Of a stretch of DNA of 64,000 nucleotides, positions 28,207 to 38,924 are shown in pieces. Origin of the DNA: an uncultured SAR86 cluster bacterium. Its GTDB lineage: Bacteria > Pseudomonadota > Gammaproteobacteria > Magnimaribacterales > AG-339-G14. The notes beneath the pieces were generated by a model that was not told where the DNA came from, ran no database searches, and was given only the letters and a program-made list of their open reading frames with translations. Both the position numbers and the translations under genes were made by a program. Within the stretch, counting starts at the first letter, position 1. Each line of letters starts with the position of its first letter. The stretch spans positions 459,900 through 523,899 of the forward strand of contig CABZJI010000001.1 in the NCBI GenBank assembly GCA_902526045.1. The letters run 5' to 3'.

Positions 28207-29328
28207 ATGACAGAAAAAAAAGCATATTTATATCTGGATTCTGAAAGATTTTTTGAAGGTTTTTCCGTTGGAAAAAATGCTGATACTTGCGGTGAAGTGG
28301 TTTTTAATACTTCTATGTCTGGGTATCAGGAAATTATTTCTGATCCGTCTTATACCGATCAAATTATTAATTTTACATACCCTCATATAGGAAACGTGGG
28401 AACTAATGATGATGATTTAGAGTCTGATTCAAATGGATGTAATGGCGTCATCATCAGAGACCCGTCAACAATTACGAGCAACTGGAGAAAACAAGATGAT
28501 TTATCAAGCTTTTTAAAGACAAAAAATATTTCAGGTATTTATGGGATTGATACTAGAAAAGTCACTCGAATAATCAGAAGCGAAGGTGCAAAAGTAGGCG
28601 CCATAGTTTCCGGTAAAAATCATAAAAATAAAGCGCTTAAATTAATTGAAGAATTTGTACCTTTAGGTGGAAAAGATCTTGCCTCAGTTGTTTCAACAAA
28701 AAAAGCATATGAATGGAAAGAACCCTCTTGGAGAAAAGATTTTGAAGATAACAATTTAAAAATAGTAGCGATTGATTTTGGAGTAAAGCACAACATTTTG
28801 CGAATGCTCAAAGACAGAGGATTTCAGGTGATTGTAGTTCCAGCTAAAATAACTGCTGAAGAGATAATTGCACTGAAGCCTGATGGAGTGTTCCTTTCTA
28901 ACGGACCTGGCGATCCTGAGCCCTGCAAGTATGCAATTGAATGTATTAAGGAACTTAGGACTAAAAGAATTCCAATATTTGGCATTTGTTTAGGTCATCA
29001 ACTTTTAGGTTTAGCTTTGGGAATGAAAACCGTTAAGATGAAGTTTGGACATCATGGCGCCAACCACCCAGTTAAAGACCTTGATACAAATAGAGTTTTT
29101 ATAACAAGTCAAAATCATGGATTTACCATTGATTCGAAATCAATTCCTGAGGATGTAAAAATTACCCACCAATCTTTATTTGATAAAACTATTCAGGGAA
29201 TAGAAACGTCCGATAAGAGATGCTTCAGTTTTCAAGGACACCCTGAAGCAAGTCCCGGCCCTCAAGAAATACAAGAATTATTTGATAAATTTTTAACAGT
29301 AGTCAAAAGCAATGCCAAAAAGAAATGA
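28207..29328 (+). CDS. carA: Carbamoyl-phosphate synthase small (glutaminase) subunit
   Basis: CarA hydrolyses glutamine and channels ammonia to CarB, to make carbamoyl phosphate for arginine and pyrimidines. The 373-residue protein has an N-terminal domain with [19 protein letters not shown] and a class I glutamine amidotransferase domain with the nucleophile Cys261 in [11 protein letters not shown] and the His345/Glu347 pair in [11 protein letters not shown]. There is no ribosome binding site between the T-tract and the ATG. It overlaps carB by 17 bases. Control by leader attenuation is proposed. Confidence 0.97.
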   Translation: MTEKKAYLYLDSERFFEGFSVGKNADTCGEVVFNTSMSGYQEIISDPSYTDQIINFTYPHIGNVGTNDDDLESDSNGCNGVIIRDPSTITSNWRKQDDLSSFLKTKNISGIYGIDTRKVTRIIRSEGAKVGAIVSGKNHKNKALKLIEEFVPLGGKDLASVVSTKKAYEWKEPSWRKDFEDNNLKIVAIDFGVKHNILRMLKDRGFQVIVVPAKITAEEIIALKPDGVFLSNGPGDPEPCKYAIECIKELRTKRIPIFGICLGHQLLGLALGMKTVKMKFGHHGANHPVKDLDTNRVFITSQNHGFTIDSKSIPEDVKITHQSLFDKTIQGIETSDKRCFSFQGHPEASPGPQEIQELFDKFLTVVKSNAKKK

Positions 29329-32300
29329 TTTAGATTCTATTTTGCTGATTGGAGCAGGTCCAATTGTGATTGGTCAGGCATGCGAATTTGATTATTCTGG
29401 TGTGCAAGCATGCAAAGCTCTTAGAGAAGAAGGATACAGAGTTATTTTGGTGAATTCTAATCCTGCAACAATTATGACCGATCCTGAAACTGCTGACTCA
29501 ACTTACATTGAGCCTATTAATTGGAAAACTTTAGAAAAGATAATTGCAAAAGAAAAACCATCAGCTCTTCTGCCGACAATGGGAGGACAAACTGCCCTAA
29601 ATACTGCTTTGGATCTAGATCAAAAAGGTATTTTAAAAAAATACAATGTCGAATTAATAGGAGCCACAAAAGAGGCTATCGATAAGGCAGAGGATAGAGA
29701 ACTATTTGCAAAAGCGATTAAAAAAATAGGTTTAAAAACTCCAAAAGCTGGATTAGCGCATAATCTAGAGGAAGCCTTGAAAATCCAGCAGGAAATAGGT
29801 TTCCCTTGCATTCTTCGGCCGAATTTTACTCTCGGTGGTATGGGGGGTGGTATAGCCTATAACTCTGAAGAATTCGAATCTATTTGTTTAAGAGGTTTAG
29901 ATCTATCTCCTACTTCTGAGCTTTATATAGACCAGTACCTCTCAGGTTGGAAAGAGTACGAAATGGAGGTTGTAAGGGATAAAGTCGATAACTGCATTAT
30001 TATATGCAGCATAGAGAACTTTGATCCAATGGGAGTTCATACGGGTGACTCCATAACCGTTGCACCTGCTCAAACATTAACAGATAAGGAATATCAAGAA
30101 ATGAGAAATGCTTCTTTTGCCATTCTTAGGGAGATAGGTGTGGAAACAGGTGGCTCAAACGTTCAGTTCTCTATCAATCCGAAAGATGGAGAAATGGTCG
30201 TTATCGAAATGAATCCAAGAGTTTCCAGGTCATCTGCCCTAGCATCAAAAGCAACAGGATTTCCCATAGCTAAAATCGCTGCAAAATTAGCTGTTGGGTT
30301 TACCTTGGATGAATTAAGTAATGATATCAGTGGAGGAAAAATACCCGCTTCGTTTGAGCCAACTATTGATTACGTAGTTACTAAAATACCTAGATTTAAT
30401 TTTGAAAAATTTCCACAAGCTGATTCCACTCTAACTTCTCAAATGAAATCTGTCGGCGAGGTAATGGCAATAGGAAGCAACTTTGCAGAGTCTTTGCAAA
30501 AGGCCATTAGAGGCATGGAGAATGGAAAGACTGGTTTTGACAACATAGAGGAAGAACTAACAAAGACTACTTTAAGATCAAAATTAATATCTCCCTCTCC
30601 AGAAAGACTTTGGTTCATTGGTGAAGCTTTCAGAAAAGGCAGTTCTTTAGATGAAGTGCATGATTTAACTAAAATTGATAAGTGGTTTCTTCAAACCATT
30701 GAAGAGATTATTTCCGCTGAGAAAAAGATAAATAAGAAATCTTTGTCGTCTAGAGATATTTTTTTAAATCTCAAAAAAATGGGCTTCTCTGATCAACGTT
30801 TAGCGGTTCTTTCAGGTCAGTCTGAAAAAAAAATAAGATCTTTAAGGCAAAAGTTAAATATCAAACCTGTATTTAAGAGAGTTGATACTTGTGCAGGAGA
30901 GTTTGAGACTACCACAGCTTATATGTACTCAACATATCAAGATGAATGTGAATCAAAACCAACTAAAAATAAAAAAGTAGTCGTGCTGGGGGGAGGACCA
31001 AATAGAATCGGTCAGGGCATAGAATTTGATTACTGCTGCGTTCATGCATCAATGGCAATGAAAGAAGAAGGTTTTGAAACAATAATGGTCAATTGTAATC
31101 CCGAAACTGTTTCAACTGATTACGATACTTCCGATAGATTATATTTTGAACCAATTACTCTTGAAGACGTTCTTGCCATAATTGAAATAGAAAATCCCTT
31201 TGGCGTTATTATTCAGTTTGGTGGACAAACTCCATTAAAGCTTGCACAAGAGCTTGAAAAAAATAATGTCCCAATTTTGGGAACTTCACCAGATAAAATA
31301 GACCTTGCAGAGGATAGAGAAAGGTTTCAAAAATTTGTAAATAAAAATAAATTAAAGCAGCCTCCAAATGGGATGGCCTCGAACAAGTCTCAAGCTAAAA
31401 CTATCGCACATCAAATTGGTTATCCGATAGTTGTGAGGCCTTCTTACGTTCTTGGCGGAAGAGCCATGGAGATTGTCCACAACGATAATGATTTAGAAAA
31501 ATATCTTGATGAAGCCATACAAGCTTCTGATTCGAATCCTGTTCTTTTAGATAGATTTCTAGATATTGCTATTGAGTTGGATATTGAAGCGATATCTGAT
31601 GGAAGCCAGGTAGAAATTTATGGAGTTATGCAACATATTGAGCAAGCAGGAATACATTCAGGTGATTCAGCTTGTTCTCTCCCTCCTTACAGTCTTCCCG
31701 ACAAAGTTATTAATATAATAAAGCAACAAGTGAAAGTAATTGCTAAGGAAATGGATATTATTGGTTTAATGAATGTTCAAATGGCGTATGTAAATGAGGA
31801 GTTGTTTCTTTTAGAAGTAAACCCCAGAGCTTCAAGGACAATACCATTTGTTTCAAAGGCTATAGGACTTCCTTTAGCAAAAATAGCCTCTAAAACAATG
31901 ATTGGAAAATCGATAAAGCAACAAAAAATAAAAAATCCCACGAATTTGAATCATTTCTCGGTCAAAGAAGCAGTTCTTCCCTTTGATAGATTTCAAAATG
32001 TTGATCCTATCTTGGGCCCAGAAATGAAGTCTACTGGGGAAGTTATGGGTATAGGTACATCATTTGCTGAGGCATATGATAAATCTCAAATTTCAGCTGG
32101 AACAATTCTTCCAGATGGAGGATCTGTATTCCTAAGCGTAAGAGAGAATGATAAACCTCATCTGAAGGAGCTTGCAACAAGACTACATCAATTGAATATA
32201 TCTATTGTTGCTACCAAAGGAACTGCAAGGGAAATTCAAAGCATGGGGATTGAAGTAAGGATAATAAATAAAGTTGCTGAGGGAAGGCCACATGTTGTTG

Positions 32301-32515
32301 ATTTAATAAAAAACAATGAAATATCCCTTTTGATTAATACGACGGAAGGTAAAGAGTCAATCCAAGATTCATCCTCTATTAGGAGAACAGCATTAGATAA
32401 TAAAATTCCTTGCACGACAACTTTGCAAGGCGGGTTAGCTATATGCGAAGTTCTAGAAAAGAGACTTGATTGGTCGGTCCAAAACATACAAGATATTCAC
32501 AAAAATATTGAATAA
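29312..32515 (+). CDS. carB: Carbamoyl-phosphate synthase large subunit
   Basis: A 1067-residue protein with two homologous ATP-grasp halves: the first starts [22 protein letters not shown], read here in parts, and the second [20 protein letters not shown] near residue 555. [13 protein letters not shown] and [13 protein letters not shown] are the two matching glycine-rich loops. The C-terminal about 130 residues (from VFLSVREND) form the MGS-like allosteric domain that binds UMP and ornithine in E. coli. Length is close to the E. coli 1073. Followed after two bases by greA. Confidence 0.98.
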   Translation: MPKRNDLDSILLIGAGPIVIGQACEFDYSGVQACKALREEGYRVILVNSNPATIMTDPETADSTYIEPINWKTLEKIIAKEKPSALLPTMGGQTALNTALDLDQKGILKKYNVELIGATKEAIDKAEDRELFAKAIKKIGLKTPKAGLAHNLEEALKIQQEIGFPCILRPNFTLGGMGGGIAYNSEEFESICLRGLDLSPTSELYIDQYLSGWKEYEMEVVRDKVDNCIIICSIENFDPMGVHTGDSITVAPAQTLTDKEYQEMRNASFAILREIGVETGGSNVQFSINPKDGEMVVIEMNPRVSRSSALASKATGFPIAKIAAKLAVGFTLDELSNDISGGKIPASFEPTIDYVVTKIPRFNFEKFPQADSTLTSQMKSVGEVMAIGSNFAESLQKAIRGMENGKTGFDNIEEELTKTTLRSKLISPSPERLWFIGEAFRKGSSLDEVHDLTKIDKWFLQTIEEIISAEKKINKKSLSSRDIFLNLKKMGFSDQRLAVLSGQSEKKIRSLRQKLNIKPVFKRVDTCAGEFETTTAYMYSTYQDECESKPTKNKKVVVLGGGPNRIGQGIEFDYCCVHASMAMKEEGFETIMVNCNPETVSTDYDTSDRLYFEPITLEDVLAIIEIENPFGVIIQFGGQTPLKLAQELEKNNVPILGTSPDKIDLAEDRERFQKFVNKNKLKQPPNGMASNKSQAKTIAHQIGYPIVVRPSYVLGGRAMEIVHNDNDLEKYLDEAIQASDSNPVLLDRFLDIAIELDIEAISDGSQVEIYGVMQHIEQAGIHSGDSACSLPPYSLPDKVINIIKQQVKVIAKEMDIIGLMNVQMAYVNEELFLLEVNPRASRTIPFVSKAIGLPLAKIASKTMIGKSIKQQKIKNPTNLNHFSVKEAVLPFDRFQNVDPILGPEMKSTGEVMGIGTSFAEAYDKSQISAGTILPDGGSVFLSVRENDKPHLKELATRLHQLNISIVATKGTAREIQSMGIEVRIINKVAEGRPHVVDLIKNNEISLLINTTEGKESIQDSSSIRRTALDNKIPCTTTLQGGLAICEVLEKRLDWSVQNIQDIHKNIE

Positions 32516-32517
32516 AA

Positions 32518-32994
32518 TTGAACAGAGAGCCAATGACAGTGGAGGGAGAAGAAAACCTTCGGACCGAACTACAGCATCTTATTACAGATGTCAGGCCAAA
32601 TATTACCAAAAAAATTGCTGAAGCAAGAGAGTTTGGCGATCTCAAAGAAAATGCTGAATATCATGCTGCAAAAGAACAGCAAGGCCTTTCAGAAGCAAGG
32701 ATCAGAGAAATTGAAGGAAAATTGAGTGCATCACAAATTATTGATATTACTAAAATTGAATGCACAGGTAGAGTTATTTTTGGATCTACGGTTTCACTGT
32801 TAGATATGCAAAACGATGAAAAGATTAGCTACCAAATTGTTGGCGAGGATGAGGCAAACGTGAAAATCGGAAAAATATCCTACTCATCTCCTCTTGCGAG
32901 ATCTCTGATTGGTAAAGAAGAGGGAGAAACTACAAAATTTGAAAGTCCTTCAGGTATCAAAGAGTATGAGATCCTTGAAGTTTCACACATTTAA
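32518..32994 (+). CDS. greA: Transcription elongation factor GreA
   Basis: GreA rescues backtracked RNA polymerase by stimulating transcript cleavage. The 158-residue protein starts at TTG 32518 ([17 protein letters not shown] matches the family start). The N-terminal coiled coil has the tip motif [19 protein letters not shown] with the functional acidic pair, and the C-terminal FKBP-like domain includes [14 protein letters not shown]. The gene order carAB-greA-rlmE is that of Pseudomonas except that the small RNA-binding gene yhbY is absent. Confidence 0.96.
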   Translation: MNREPMTVEGEENLRTELQHLITDVRPNITKKIAEAREFGDLKENAEYHAAKEQQGLSEARIREIEGKLSASQIIDITKIECTGRVIFGSTVSLLDMQNDEKISYQIVGEDEANVKIGKISYSSPLARSLIGKEEGETTKFESPSGIKEYEILEVSHI

Positions 32995-33567
32995 ATGTCA
33001 TATTCAGGAGGCGAGCACTTTAACAAGCTTGCTAAAGCTAAAGGATATAGATCTCGAGCAGCCTTCAAACTTCATCAAATAGATAAGAAATTTAAACTTC
33101 TCAAAAAAGGTTTCTCCGTAATGGATTTAGGAAGTTCTCCTGGAGGGTGGAGTCAAGTGGCTAAAGAATTGGTAGGCGATTCAGGAGAGGTATTTGCTTT
33201 AGATATCATTCCTATGAAACCCATTAATGGAGTTGAATTCATAGAGTATGATTTTAGGGATAAAGATATAAAGAAATTTATTAATCTTAATTTTAATGTT
33301 GTAATTTCTGATATTGCGCCCAATATAAGTGGTATAGCTATTACAGACAAAGAAAACATGCTTGAATTACTTAACAACGTCGTTAGTTTCTGCAACTCTT
33401 TTCTCTTGAAAGGAGGTTCTTTAATAGCTAAATGTTTTGATAGCTCAAAGAATGAGCTAAAAAAATCATTATCAAACCAATACAGTAATGTAATTTTCTT
33501 TAAGCCAGACGCTTCAAGAAAAATATCTAAAGAAATTTATGTTATTGCACAAAATAAATTGAAATAA
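32995..33567 (+). CDS. rlmE: 23S rRNA 2'-O-ribose methyltransferase RlmE (FtsJ)
   Basis: RlmE methylates U2552 in the A-loop of 23S rRNA with S-adenosylmethionine. The 190-residue protein has YRSRAAFKLHQIDKKF with the first catalytic Lys (the family K-D-K-E tetrad), the SAM motif VMDLGSSPGGWSQVA, then SDIAPNISG with the catalytic Asp and IAKCFDSS with another Lys. The usual G-A-A-P-G loop reads GSSPG. It adjoins ftsH, as in E. coli. Confidence 0.95.
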   Translation: MSYSGGEHFNKLAKAKGYRSRAAFKLHQIDKKFKLLKKGFSVMDLGSSPGGWSQVAKELVGDSGEVFALDIIPMKPINGVEFIEYDFRDKDIKKFINLNFNVVISDIAPNISGIAITDKENMLELLNNVVSFCNSFLLKGGSLIAKCFDSSKNELKKSLSNQYSNVIFFKPDASRKISKEIYVIAQNKLK

Positions 33568-33570
33568 GTT

Positions 33571-35475
33571 ATGTCAGATTTTTTAAGAAATATTTTCCTT
33601 TGGTTAGCAATCGCTGCTACAGCTTTTTTTGTTATTCAAAGTCTTTCCGGTCCCGCAGCTTCTTCTTCAATGAATTACTCTGAATTTGTATCTTTAGTAA
33701 ATTCAGATCAAGTTTCATCTGTTGAATTCAAAGGAGATGGTTATACATTAGAAGGTACACTTCAAGATGGTTCTCAATTCACAACAACACGTCCTGTCTA
33801 CGTCCAAGATAATCAATTGATGGACGATTTATTTGAACACAGAGTCCAAGTATTAGGAGAAGAGCCACAACAGGAAAGCATTTGGACTCAATTACTGGTT
33901 GCAAGTTTTCCTATACTTATAATTATTGCAATTTTTATGTTCTTCATGAGACAGATGCAGGGCGGAATGGGTGGTAGAGGAGGCCCTATGAGCTTTGGTC
34001 GAAGCAAAGCTAAACTTCTAGAAGGCGGGAAAGTCAAAACCACATTTTTAGATGTTGCTGGTGTAGAAGAAGCTAAGGAAGAAGTTCAAGAGTTAGTTGA
34101 CTTTTTAAGAGATCCATCAAAATTTCAAAAATTAGGTGGAAAAATCCCTCGAGGAATCTTAATGGTTGGTTCTCCAGGAACAGGTAAAACTTTACTTGCC
34201 AGAGCAATAGCAGGCGAAGCAAAAGTCCCATTTTTTTCAATATCAGGTTCTGACTTCGTTGAAATGTTTGTTGGAGTAGGTGCTTCAAGAGTGAGAGATA
34301 TGTTTGAACAAGCTAAAAGACAATCACCTTGCATCGTTTTTATAGATGAGATAGATGCAGTCGGAAGACATCGTGGGGCTGGTCTCGGAGGCGGCCATGA
34401 CGAAAGAGAACAAACCCTTAATCAATTGCTTGTAGAGATGGATGGATTTGAAGCTAATGAAGGAATAATCATAATTGCTGCAACAAACAGGCCTGATGTT
34501 CTTGATCCGGCACTTTTGAGGCCTGGAAGATTCGATAGGCAAGTAGTTGTTCCTTTGCCAGATATTAAGGGAAGGGAGCAAATTCTTAAAGTACATATTC
34601 GAAAAGTACCGATAGATAAAGATGTTGAAGTCTCTTTCATTGCTAGAGGTACTCCAGGGTTTTCAGGTGCAGATTTGGCTAACTTGGTTAACGAAGCTGC
34701 ATTGTTCTCTGCTCGAGCAGGAAAAAAGAAAGTCACTATGGAAGAGCTTGAGTTAGCTAAAGACAAAGTTATGATGGGAGCTGAGAGAAAATCCATGGTC
34801 ATGAGTGAGGCCGACAAAATCAAGACTGCTTACCATGAGTCTGGCCATGCAATTGTTGGCAGATTGCTTGAAGAGCATGATCCAGTCTATAAAGTATCTA
34901 TCATTCCTCGTGGAAGAGCTTTAGGTGTAACTGTTTTTCTTCCTGAAGAGGATAAGTATAGTAATAGCAAACAAGAAATCCTTGACAGAATTTGTGGATT
35001 ATTTGGTGGAAGGATTGCAGAAGAGCTTATCTATGGTGATAAGGGTATTACTACTGGAGCATCTAACGATATTGAGAGAGCAACAGATTTAGCTAGAAAT
35101 ATGGTCACAAAATGGGGTTTATCAACCGCAATTGGACCATTGAAATATGGTGAGGAATCTGACGAACCTTTTCTTGGAAGATCGGCTAGCTCACAATCAA
35201 AAGGAATCTCCGATCAAACTGCAGAAAAGATTGATAAAGAGATTAAGAAAATTATTGATGATTGCTATAAAAGAGCAACTAAAATTCTTAAAGAAAACAT
35301 TGATAAATTACATTTAATGTCAGAATCTTTAGTTGAGCTGGAAACCCTTGACGTAGCACAAATTGATGACATTATGGAAGGGGCGAAGCCTAGAAGAGAA
35401 TCAGATGATGATTCTGCTCCAAAAAATACTGGTAAAAAAAGTTCTTCTATAGAAGAACCTGCAAATCAAACTTAA
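33571..35475 (+). CDS. ftsH: ATP-dependent zinc metalloprotease FtsH
   Basis: This inner-membrane AAA+ protease degrades misassembled membrane proteins and regulators; in E. coli it controls LpxC. The 634-residue protein has two membrane helices (about 5-23 and 108-127) around a small periplasmic domain, then an AAA domain with Walker A GSPGTGKT (200-207), Walker [13 protein letters not shown] and the second region of homology [20 protein letters not shown]. The pore motif reads [10 protein letters not shown]. The zinc site is HESGH (422-426). A Ser/Lys/Asn-rich tail follows. Confidence 0.98.
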   Translation: MSDFLRNIFLWLAIAATAFFVIQSLSGPAASSSMNYSEFVSLVNSDQVSSVEFKGDGYTLEGTLQDGSQFTTTRPVYVQDNQLMDDLFEHRVQVLGEEPQQESIWTQLLVASFPILIIIAIFMFFMRQMQGGMGGRGGPMSFGRSKAKLLEGGKVKTTFLDVAGVEEAKEEVQELVDFLRDPSKFQKLGGKIPRGILMVGSPGTGKTLLARAIAGEAKVPFFSISGSDFVEMFVGVGASRVRDMFEQAKRQSPCIVFIDEIDAVGRHRGAGLGGGHDEREQTLNQLLVEMDGFEANEGIIIIAATNRPDVLDPALLRPGRFDRQVVVPLPDIKGREQILKVHIRKVPIDKDVEVSFIARGTPGFSGADLANLVNEAALFSARAGKKKVTMEELELAKDKVMMGAERKSMVMSEADKIKTAYHESGHAIVGRLLEEHDPVYKVSIIPRGRALGVTVFLPEEDKYSNSKQEILDRICGLFGGRIAEELIYGDKGITTGASNDIERATDLARNMVTKWGLSTAIGPLKYGEESDEPFLGRSASSQSKGISDQTAEKIDKEIKKIIDDCYKRATKILKENIDKLHLMSESLVELETLDVAQIDDIMEGAKPRRESDDDSAPKNTGKKSSSIEEPANQT

Positions 35476-35476
35476 A

Positions 35477-36289
35477 ATGCCTTCTGCATCTAGGAGTCTC
35501 ACAAAAGAGTCTCCTAGTTTAATGGGGGTAATTAACCTCACCACTGACTCCTTTTCAGATGGAGGAGATTTACTTTCTGGCAATCTAGTAAATGTATCTA
35601 AAACCTTAAGAAAGGTTGAGAAACTCATAAATGATGGTGCTGACATTATAGATTTTGGAGCTGAGTCTACAAGACCAGGATTCACTGAAATTCCTTCACA
35701 AATCCAAATAGATAGACTGATTCCAATACTTGAGCAAATAAAAGATGAAGATGTCTTAATTTCAGTGGACTCAAGGGATTATAAGGTTCTGCATGAAGCA
35801 TCAAAGTTTGGAATGAAATTTGTAAATGACGTATCAAAGAATATATCTCCAAAGAATTTAAAATTAGTAAAAGAAAAAGAACTTTTCATTTGTACGACTC
35901 ATCAAGGTAATAAAAAACAAAAATCATCTAACATCCTTGTAGATGTAGATAATTTCTTTGAATCCAAAGAAAAGTTATATCTATCAAAAGGTATAAATAC
36001 AGAAAAATGTTTTTTTGATCCTGGATTTGGCTATGGAAAAACACCTTCAGAAAATATATTAATGATGTCTAACATAAGGTTTTTCAAAAAAGAAAATAGA
36101 AAAATACTCACTGGAACTTCAAGAAAAAAATCTTTTACTGATTTTTTTAGAGATACCTCAAAAACTAAACTATCAGCTAGCTTGCTGAGTGGTATAATTT
36201 GTGCTCTTGGCGGGAGTGATATTATAAGAAGCCACGAAATTGGATCCCTTCGAGAGGAATTAGAAAGATTAGGAATTTATGAGGAATAG
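35477..36289 (+). CDS. folP: Dihydropteroate synthase
   Basis: FolP joins 4-aminobenzoate to the pterin pyrophosphate in folate synthesis and is the sulfonamide target. The 270-residue TIM-barrel protein has MGVINLTTDSFSDGG (pterin/diphosphate loop), GADIIDFGAESTRPG, ISVDSRD and FDPGFGYGKTPSENI. The start may be ATG 35477, giving an N-terminus of usual length, or ATG 35522 (the Met of MGVINL). A strong hairpin lies between these two starts. It overlaps glmM by 11 bases. Confidence 0.96.
   Translation: MPSASRSLTKESPSLMGVINLTTDSFSDGGDLLSGNLVNVSKTLRKVEKLINDGADIIDFGAESTRPGFTEIPSQIQIDRLIPILEQIKDEDVLISVDSRDYKVLHEASKFGMKFVNDVSKNISPKNLKLVKEKELFICTTHQGNKKQKSSNILVDVDNFFESKEKLYLSKGINTEKCFFDPGFGYGKTPSENILMMSNIRFFKKENRKILTGTSRKKSFTDFFRDTSKTKLSASLLSGIICALGGSDIIRSHEIGSLREELERLGIYEE
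35490..35517 (+). promoter_or_regulatory. Strong RNA hairpin at the ftsH-folP junction
   Basis: CTAGGAGTCTC (35490-35500) pairs with GAGTCTCCTAG (35507-35517) apart from one T-T mismatch, with an ACAAAA loop: ten base pairs, followed by only three T. It begins 15 bases after the ftsH stop and falls in the first codons of folP if the upstream start is used. It could be a weak terminator, an mRNA processing or stability element, or a chance coding-region repeat. Confidence 0.5.
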
Positions 36290-37628
36290 AAAACTAATAT
36301 TTTTTGGTACTGATGGTGTAAGGGGATCTATAGATAAAGAAGTAAATCCAGAATCAGTCCTAAAGCTTGGCCATGCTGCAGGAAGACACTTCAAAAAAAG
36401 AGGCATCAACACCATTGTAATCGGAAAAGATACAAGAATTTCTGGCTACATGCTTGAGTCCGCTCTTCAAGCTGGAATTATTTCTTCAGGAGTAAATGTG
36501 AGGTTAGTGGGTCCGATGCCAACACCTGCAATTTCATACTTAGTTTCTACTTTCAAAGGACATGCTGGAGTAGTAATAAGTGCGTCACATAATTCATTTG
36601 AAGATAATGGTATTAAATTTTTTGATGAAAATGGAGAAAAGTTATCCATAGAAAATGAAAAAGAAATTGAAAGATTTGCGGATGAATCATATGAATTTGT
36701 GCATCCTGAAAATCTAGGTAAGGCTGCGAGAATAAGTGATGCTAAAGGAAGATATATAGAATTTTGTAAGAATACCTTAAGTGAAGATATTTCTTTTTCT
36801 GATTTAACTCTTGTTATTGATTCTGCTAATGGTGCAGCTTACGAAGTAGCGCCAAAAGTTTTCAAAGAACTAGGAGCTGAAGTTTATTCTATTGCTGACA
36901 ATCCTGACGGTTTGAATATTAATCAAGACTGTGGAAGTACCAACATAGAATTTTTAAAGGAAGAGGTCTTAAACAAAAAAGCAGATTTTGGTATTGCCCT
37001 TGATGGAGATGGAGATAGATTAGTTGTTATCGATGCATATGGACGAGAATTAGATGGGGATGATATTTTGTATGTGATTGCAAAAAATAAATTTGAATCG
37101 AAAATTCATCTTGGTGTTAAGGGAGTTGTAGGTACTTTTATGACAAACAAAGGCTTAGAAAAAGCTTTTAATCATGAGGGTATCGAGTTGGTAAGATCAG
37201 ATGTTGGAGACAAGTATGTCTTGCAAAAATTAAATGAACTTAATTGGACTCTTGGAGGAGAACAGTCTGGACATATCCTTTGCTTAGACAAATCAAATAC
37301 TGGAGATGGAATAATCGCTGCAATTCAATTTCTCCAATCTATTGTTGTTTTGAATAAAACCGCAGCTGAACTACTATCGGAGTTTAAAAAATATCCTCAA
37401 ATCCTTACTAATGTAAAAGTAAAGAATGGAGATAAAGTTTTAAAAAATAAAAAACTTCAGAAAGCTCAAAAAAAATCAGAGGAATTATTGAAAACTTTAG
37501 ATGGAAGAGTTCTTATAAGAAAATCAGGAACAGAACATAAGATCAGAATAATGGTTGAAAGTAATTCTGAAAAAGCAACCATTGAACATTCAGCTCTACT
37601 AACTGATCTTGTAGTATCAATTTCATGA
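36279..37628 (+). CDS. glmM: Phosphoglucosamine mutase
   Basis: GlmM interconverts glucosamine-6-phosphate and glucosamine-1-phosphate, feeding UDP-GlcNAc for peptidoglycan and lipid A. The 449-residue protein starts RKLIFFGTDGVRG. The phosphoserine loop ISASHNSFEDNG holds the catalytic Ser103 (Ser102 in E. coli). The metal loop is LDGDGDRLVV, the sugar loop GGEQSGHIL, and the phosphate-binding end VLIRKSGTEHKIRIMVE. Overlaps folP and tpiA by a few bases at each end. Confidence 0.97.
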   Translation: MRNRKLIFFGTDGVRGSIDKEVNPESVLKLGHAAGRHFKKRGINTIVIGKDTRISGYMLESALQAGIISSGVNVRLVGPMPTPAISYLVSTFKGHAGVVISASHNSFEDNGIKFFDENGEKLSIENEKEIERFADESYEFVHPENLGKAARISDAKGRYIEFCKNTLSEDISFSDLTLVIDSANGAAYEVAPKVFKELGAEVYSIADNPDGLNINQDCGSTNIEFLKEEVLNKKADFGIALDGDGDRLVVIDAYGRELDGDDILYVIAKNKFESKIHLGVKGVVGTFMTNKGLEKAFNHEGIELVRSDVGDKYVLQKLNELNWTLGGEQSGHILCLDKSNTGDGIIAAIQFLQSIVVLNKTAAELLSEFKKYPQILTNVKVKNGDKVLKNKKLQKAQKKSEELLKTLDGRVLIRKSGTEHKIRIMVESNSEKATIEHSALLTDLVVSIS

Positions 37629-38356
37629 AGCATTTGATTGCAAATTGGAAAATGAACTTTCTTAACTTTGATGAATGGCTCAAAGATTTTGATCACAATA
37701 ATATTTCGGAAGAAATTCAGATAGTAATTTGCCCTAACTATCTCGAGATAAAATATATTTGCAAAACCTTGCCAAAAACTCACAAAAAAATTTTAATTGG
37801 TGCTCAAAATCTATCATCAGAGATTGAGGGTCCATTCACCGGCCAAATATCTGGAAGAATGCTCAGAAAAATTGGGGCTTCTCACTCTATAGTAGGCCAT
37901 TCTGAAAGCAGACTTTTAGGCGAAGATGATGAAACTATTGCGAATAAAATGAATACAGCCCTTGAGTGTGAACTAACACCTATATTATGCATTGGTGAAA
38001 ATCAGGAGGAATATTCAAAAGGTAGTACAGAAAAAAAATTAAAGCATCAGTTAACCGAAAACTTACTTCCTATTCAAAATTTATCAGGCAATATTTTGAT
38101 AGCCTATGAGCCTATTTATGCTATTGGTTCTGGAATAGCAGTTCAGAAGGAGCATTTGAAAGAGGTTTCTCTTCTTATAAAAAACTTTGTTAGAGATAAT
38201 TTAGCTACAGATTTAACAGTTATCTATGGTGGTAGTGTAACTTCAGAAAGTGCTATTGATCTTGCAAAAGTAGATGGGATTGATGGATTTTTAGTAGGAA
38301 ATGCTTCTCTTGACCCTAAAGAATTTGCTAATATCGCGCTAAGTTTAGAGCGATGA
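37625..38356 (+). CDS. tpiA: Triosephosphate isomerase
   Basis: This enzyme interconverts dihydroxyacetone phosphate and glyceraldehyde-3-phosphate. The 243-residue TIM barrel starts MKHLIANWKMNF with the active-site Asn and Lys. The catalytic His is in SIVGHSESR and the catalytic Glu in AYEPIYAIGSG; the usual motifs are GHSERR and YEPVWAIGTG, so both loops vary slightly while keeping the key residues. YGGSVTSESA binds the phosphate. Four-base overlaps join it to glmM and secG. Confidence 0.95.
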   Translation: MKHLIANWKMNFLNFDEWLKDFDHNNISEEIQIVICPNYLEIKYICKTLPKTHKKILIGAQNLSSEIEGPFTGQISGRMLRKIGASHSIVGHSESRLLGEDDETIANKMNTALECELTPILCIGENQEEYSKGSTEKKLKHQLTENLLPIQNLSGNILIAYEPIYAIGSGIAVQKEHLKEVSLLIKNFVRDNLATDLTVIYGGSVTSESAIDLAKVDGIDGFLVGNASLDPKEFANIALSLER

Positions 38357-38667
38357 TCTTTTTTTTGATTATATTCCAAGTTATTTCAGCCGTTTTACTG
38401 ATTGGAATTATTTTGTTGCAACACGGTAAAGGAGCAGATATAGGCTCTGCATTTGGTTCTGGTTCTACAAATCCAATGCTTGGTCCTATTGATTCAACCA
38501 ACTTGCTAACAAAAGTAACTTGGGTTTTGGTAGCTATATTTTTTATAATAACTATTTCTATTTCAATAGTTCAAAAAAATGAAATAAATAATGAATTTGA
38601 TTTCCTAATTGATCAAAATAATGTTGAACAACTTGAAGAAGAAATCATTCAAGAATTACCAGAGTAG
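38353..38667 (+). CDS. secG: Preprotein translocase subunit SecG
   Basis: SecG is the small third subunit of the SecYEG channel. The 104-residue protein has two membrane helices (about 2-20 and 53-73) and the family motif LLQHGKGADIGSAFGSGS between them, with the conserved Gly-rich loop. The acidic tail (about 75-104) is variable in the family. It ends two bases before tRNA-Leu, so the tRNA is probably cotranscribed; secG followed by tRNA-Leu is conserved in E. coli. Confidence 0.95.
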   Translation: MIFFLIIFQVISAVLLIGIILLQHGKGADIGSAFGSGSTNPMLGPIDSTNLLTKVTWVLVAIFFIITISISIVQKNEINNEFDFLIDQNNVEQLEEEIIQELPE

Positions 38668-38669
38668 AG

Positions 38670-38756
38670 GCCGAAGTGGTGGAATTGGTAGACACGCTAT
38701 CTTGAGGGGGTAGTGGACAACTGTCCGTGGAGGTTCGAATCCTCTCTTCGGCACCA
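38670..38756 (+). tRNA. tRNA-Leu (GAG anticodon)
   Basis: An 87-base tRNA including encoded CCA. The acceptor stem GCCGAAG pairs with CTTCGGC, a long variable arm is present, and the anticodon loop CTTGAGG gives GAG, reading CUC/CUU. It matches E. coli leuU in sequence pattern and in location after secG. The 5' end lies two bases after the secG stop. Confidence 0.96.
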
Positions 38757-38762
38757 ATTTAC

Positions 38763-38791
38763 TTGAAAAACAAGCTTTAAAAACCTATACT
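38763..38791 (+). promoter_or_regulatory. Promoter of the initiator tRNA and rimP-nusA-infB operon
   Basis: TTGAAA (38763-38768) and TATACT (38786-38791) are 17 bases apart, each 5 of 6 to the sigma-70 consensus. The discriminator after the -10 box is GC-rich (CGCGC), a feature of stringently controlled stable-RNA promoters. The predicted start near 38798 is about 12 bases before the tRNA. Confidence 0.7.
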
Positions 38792-38809
38792 CGCGCAGTT
38801 TAAGAATAT

Positions 38810-38886
<77 letters not shown>

Positions 38887-38892
38887 TTTTTT

Positions 38893-38914
38893 GGGCCCTT
38901 TATGGGCTTCTTTT
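38893..38914 (+). terminator. Possible weak terminator or processing hairpin after tRNA-fMet
   Basis: GGGCCC (38893-38898) can pair with GGGCTT (38904-38909) using four Watson-Crick pairs and two G-U pairs around TTTAT, followed by CTTTT. It could partly uncouple tRNA and rimP transcription or guide 3' processing. It is a weak structure. Confidence 0.35.
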
Positions 38915-38924
38915 ATATGTGTTT

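Noticed and set aside
34422-34823. A 133-residue minus-strand frame opposite ftsH
   Set aside because: FtsH is certain on the other strand; the composition (Ser- and Leu-rich) is that of an antisense shadow.
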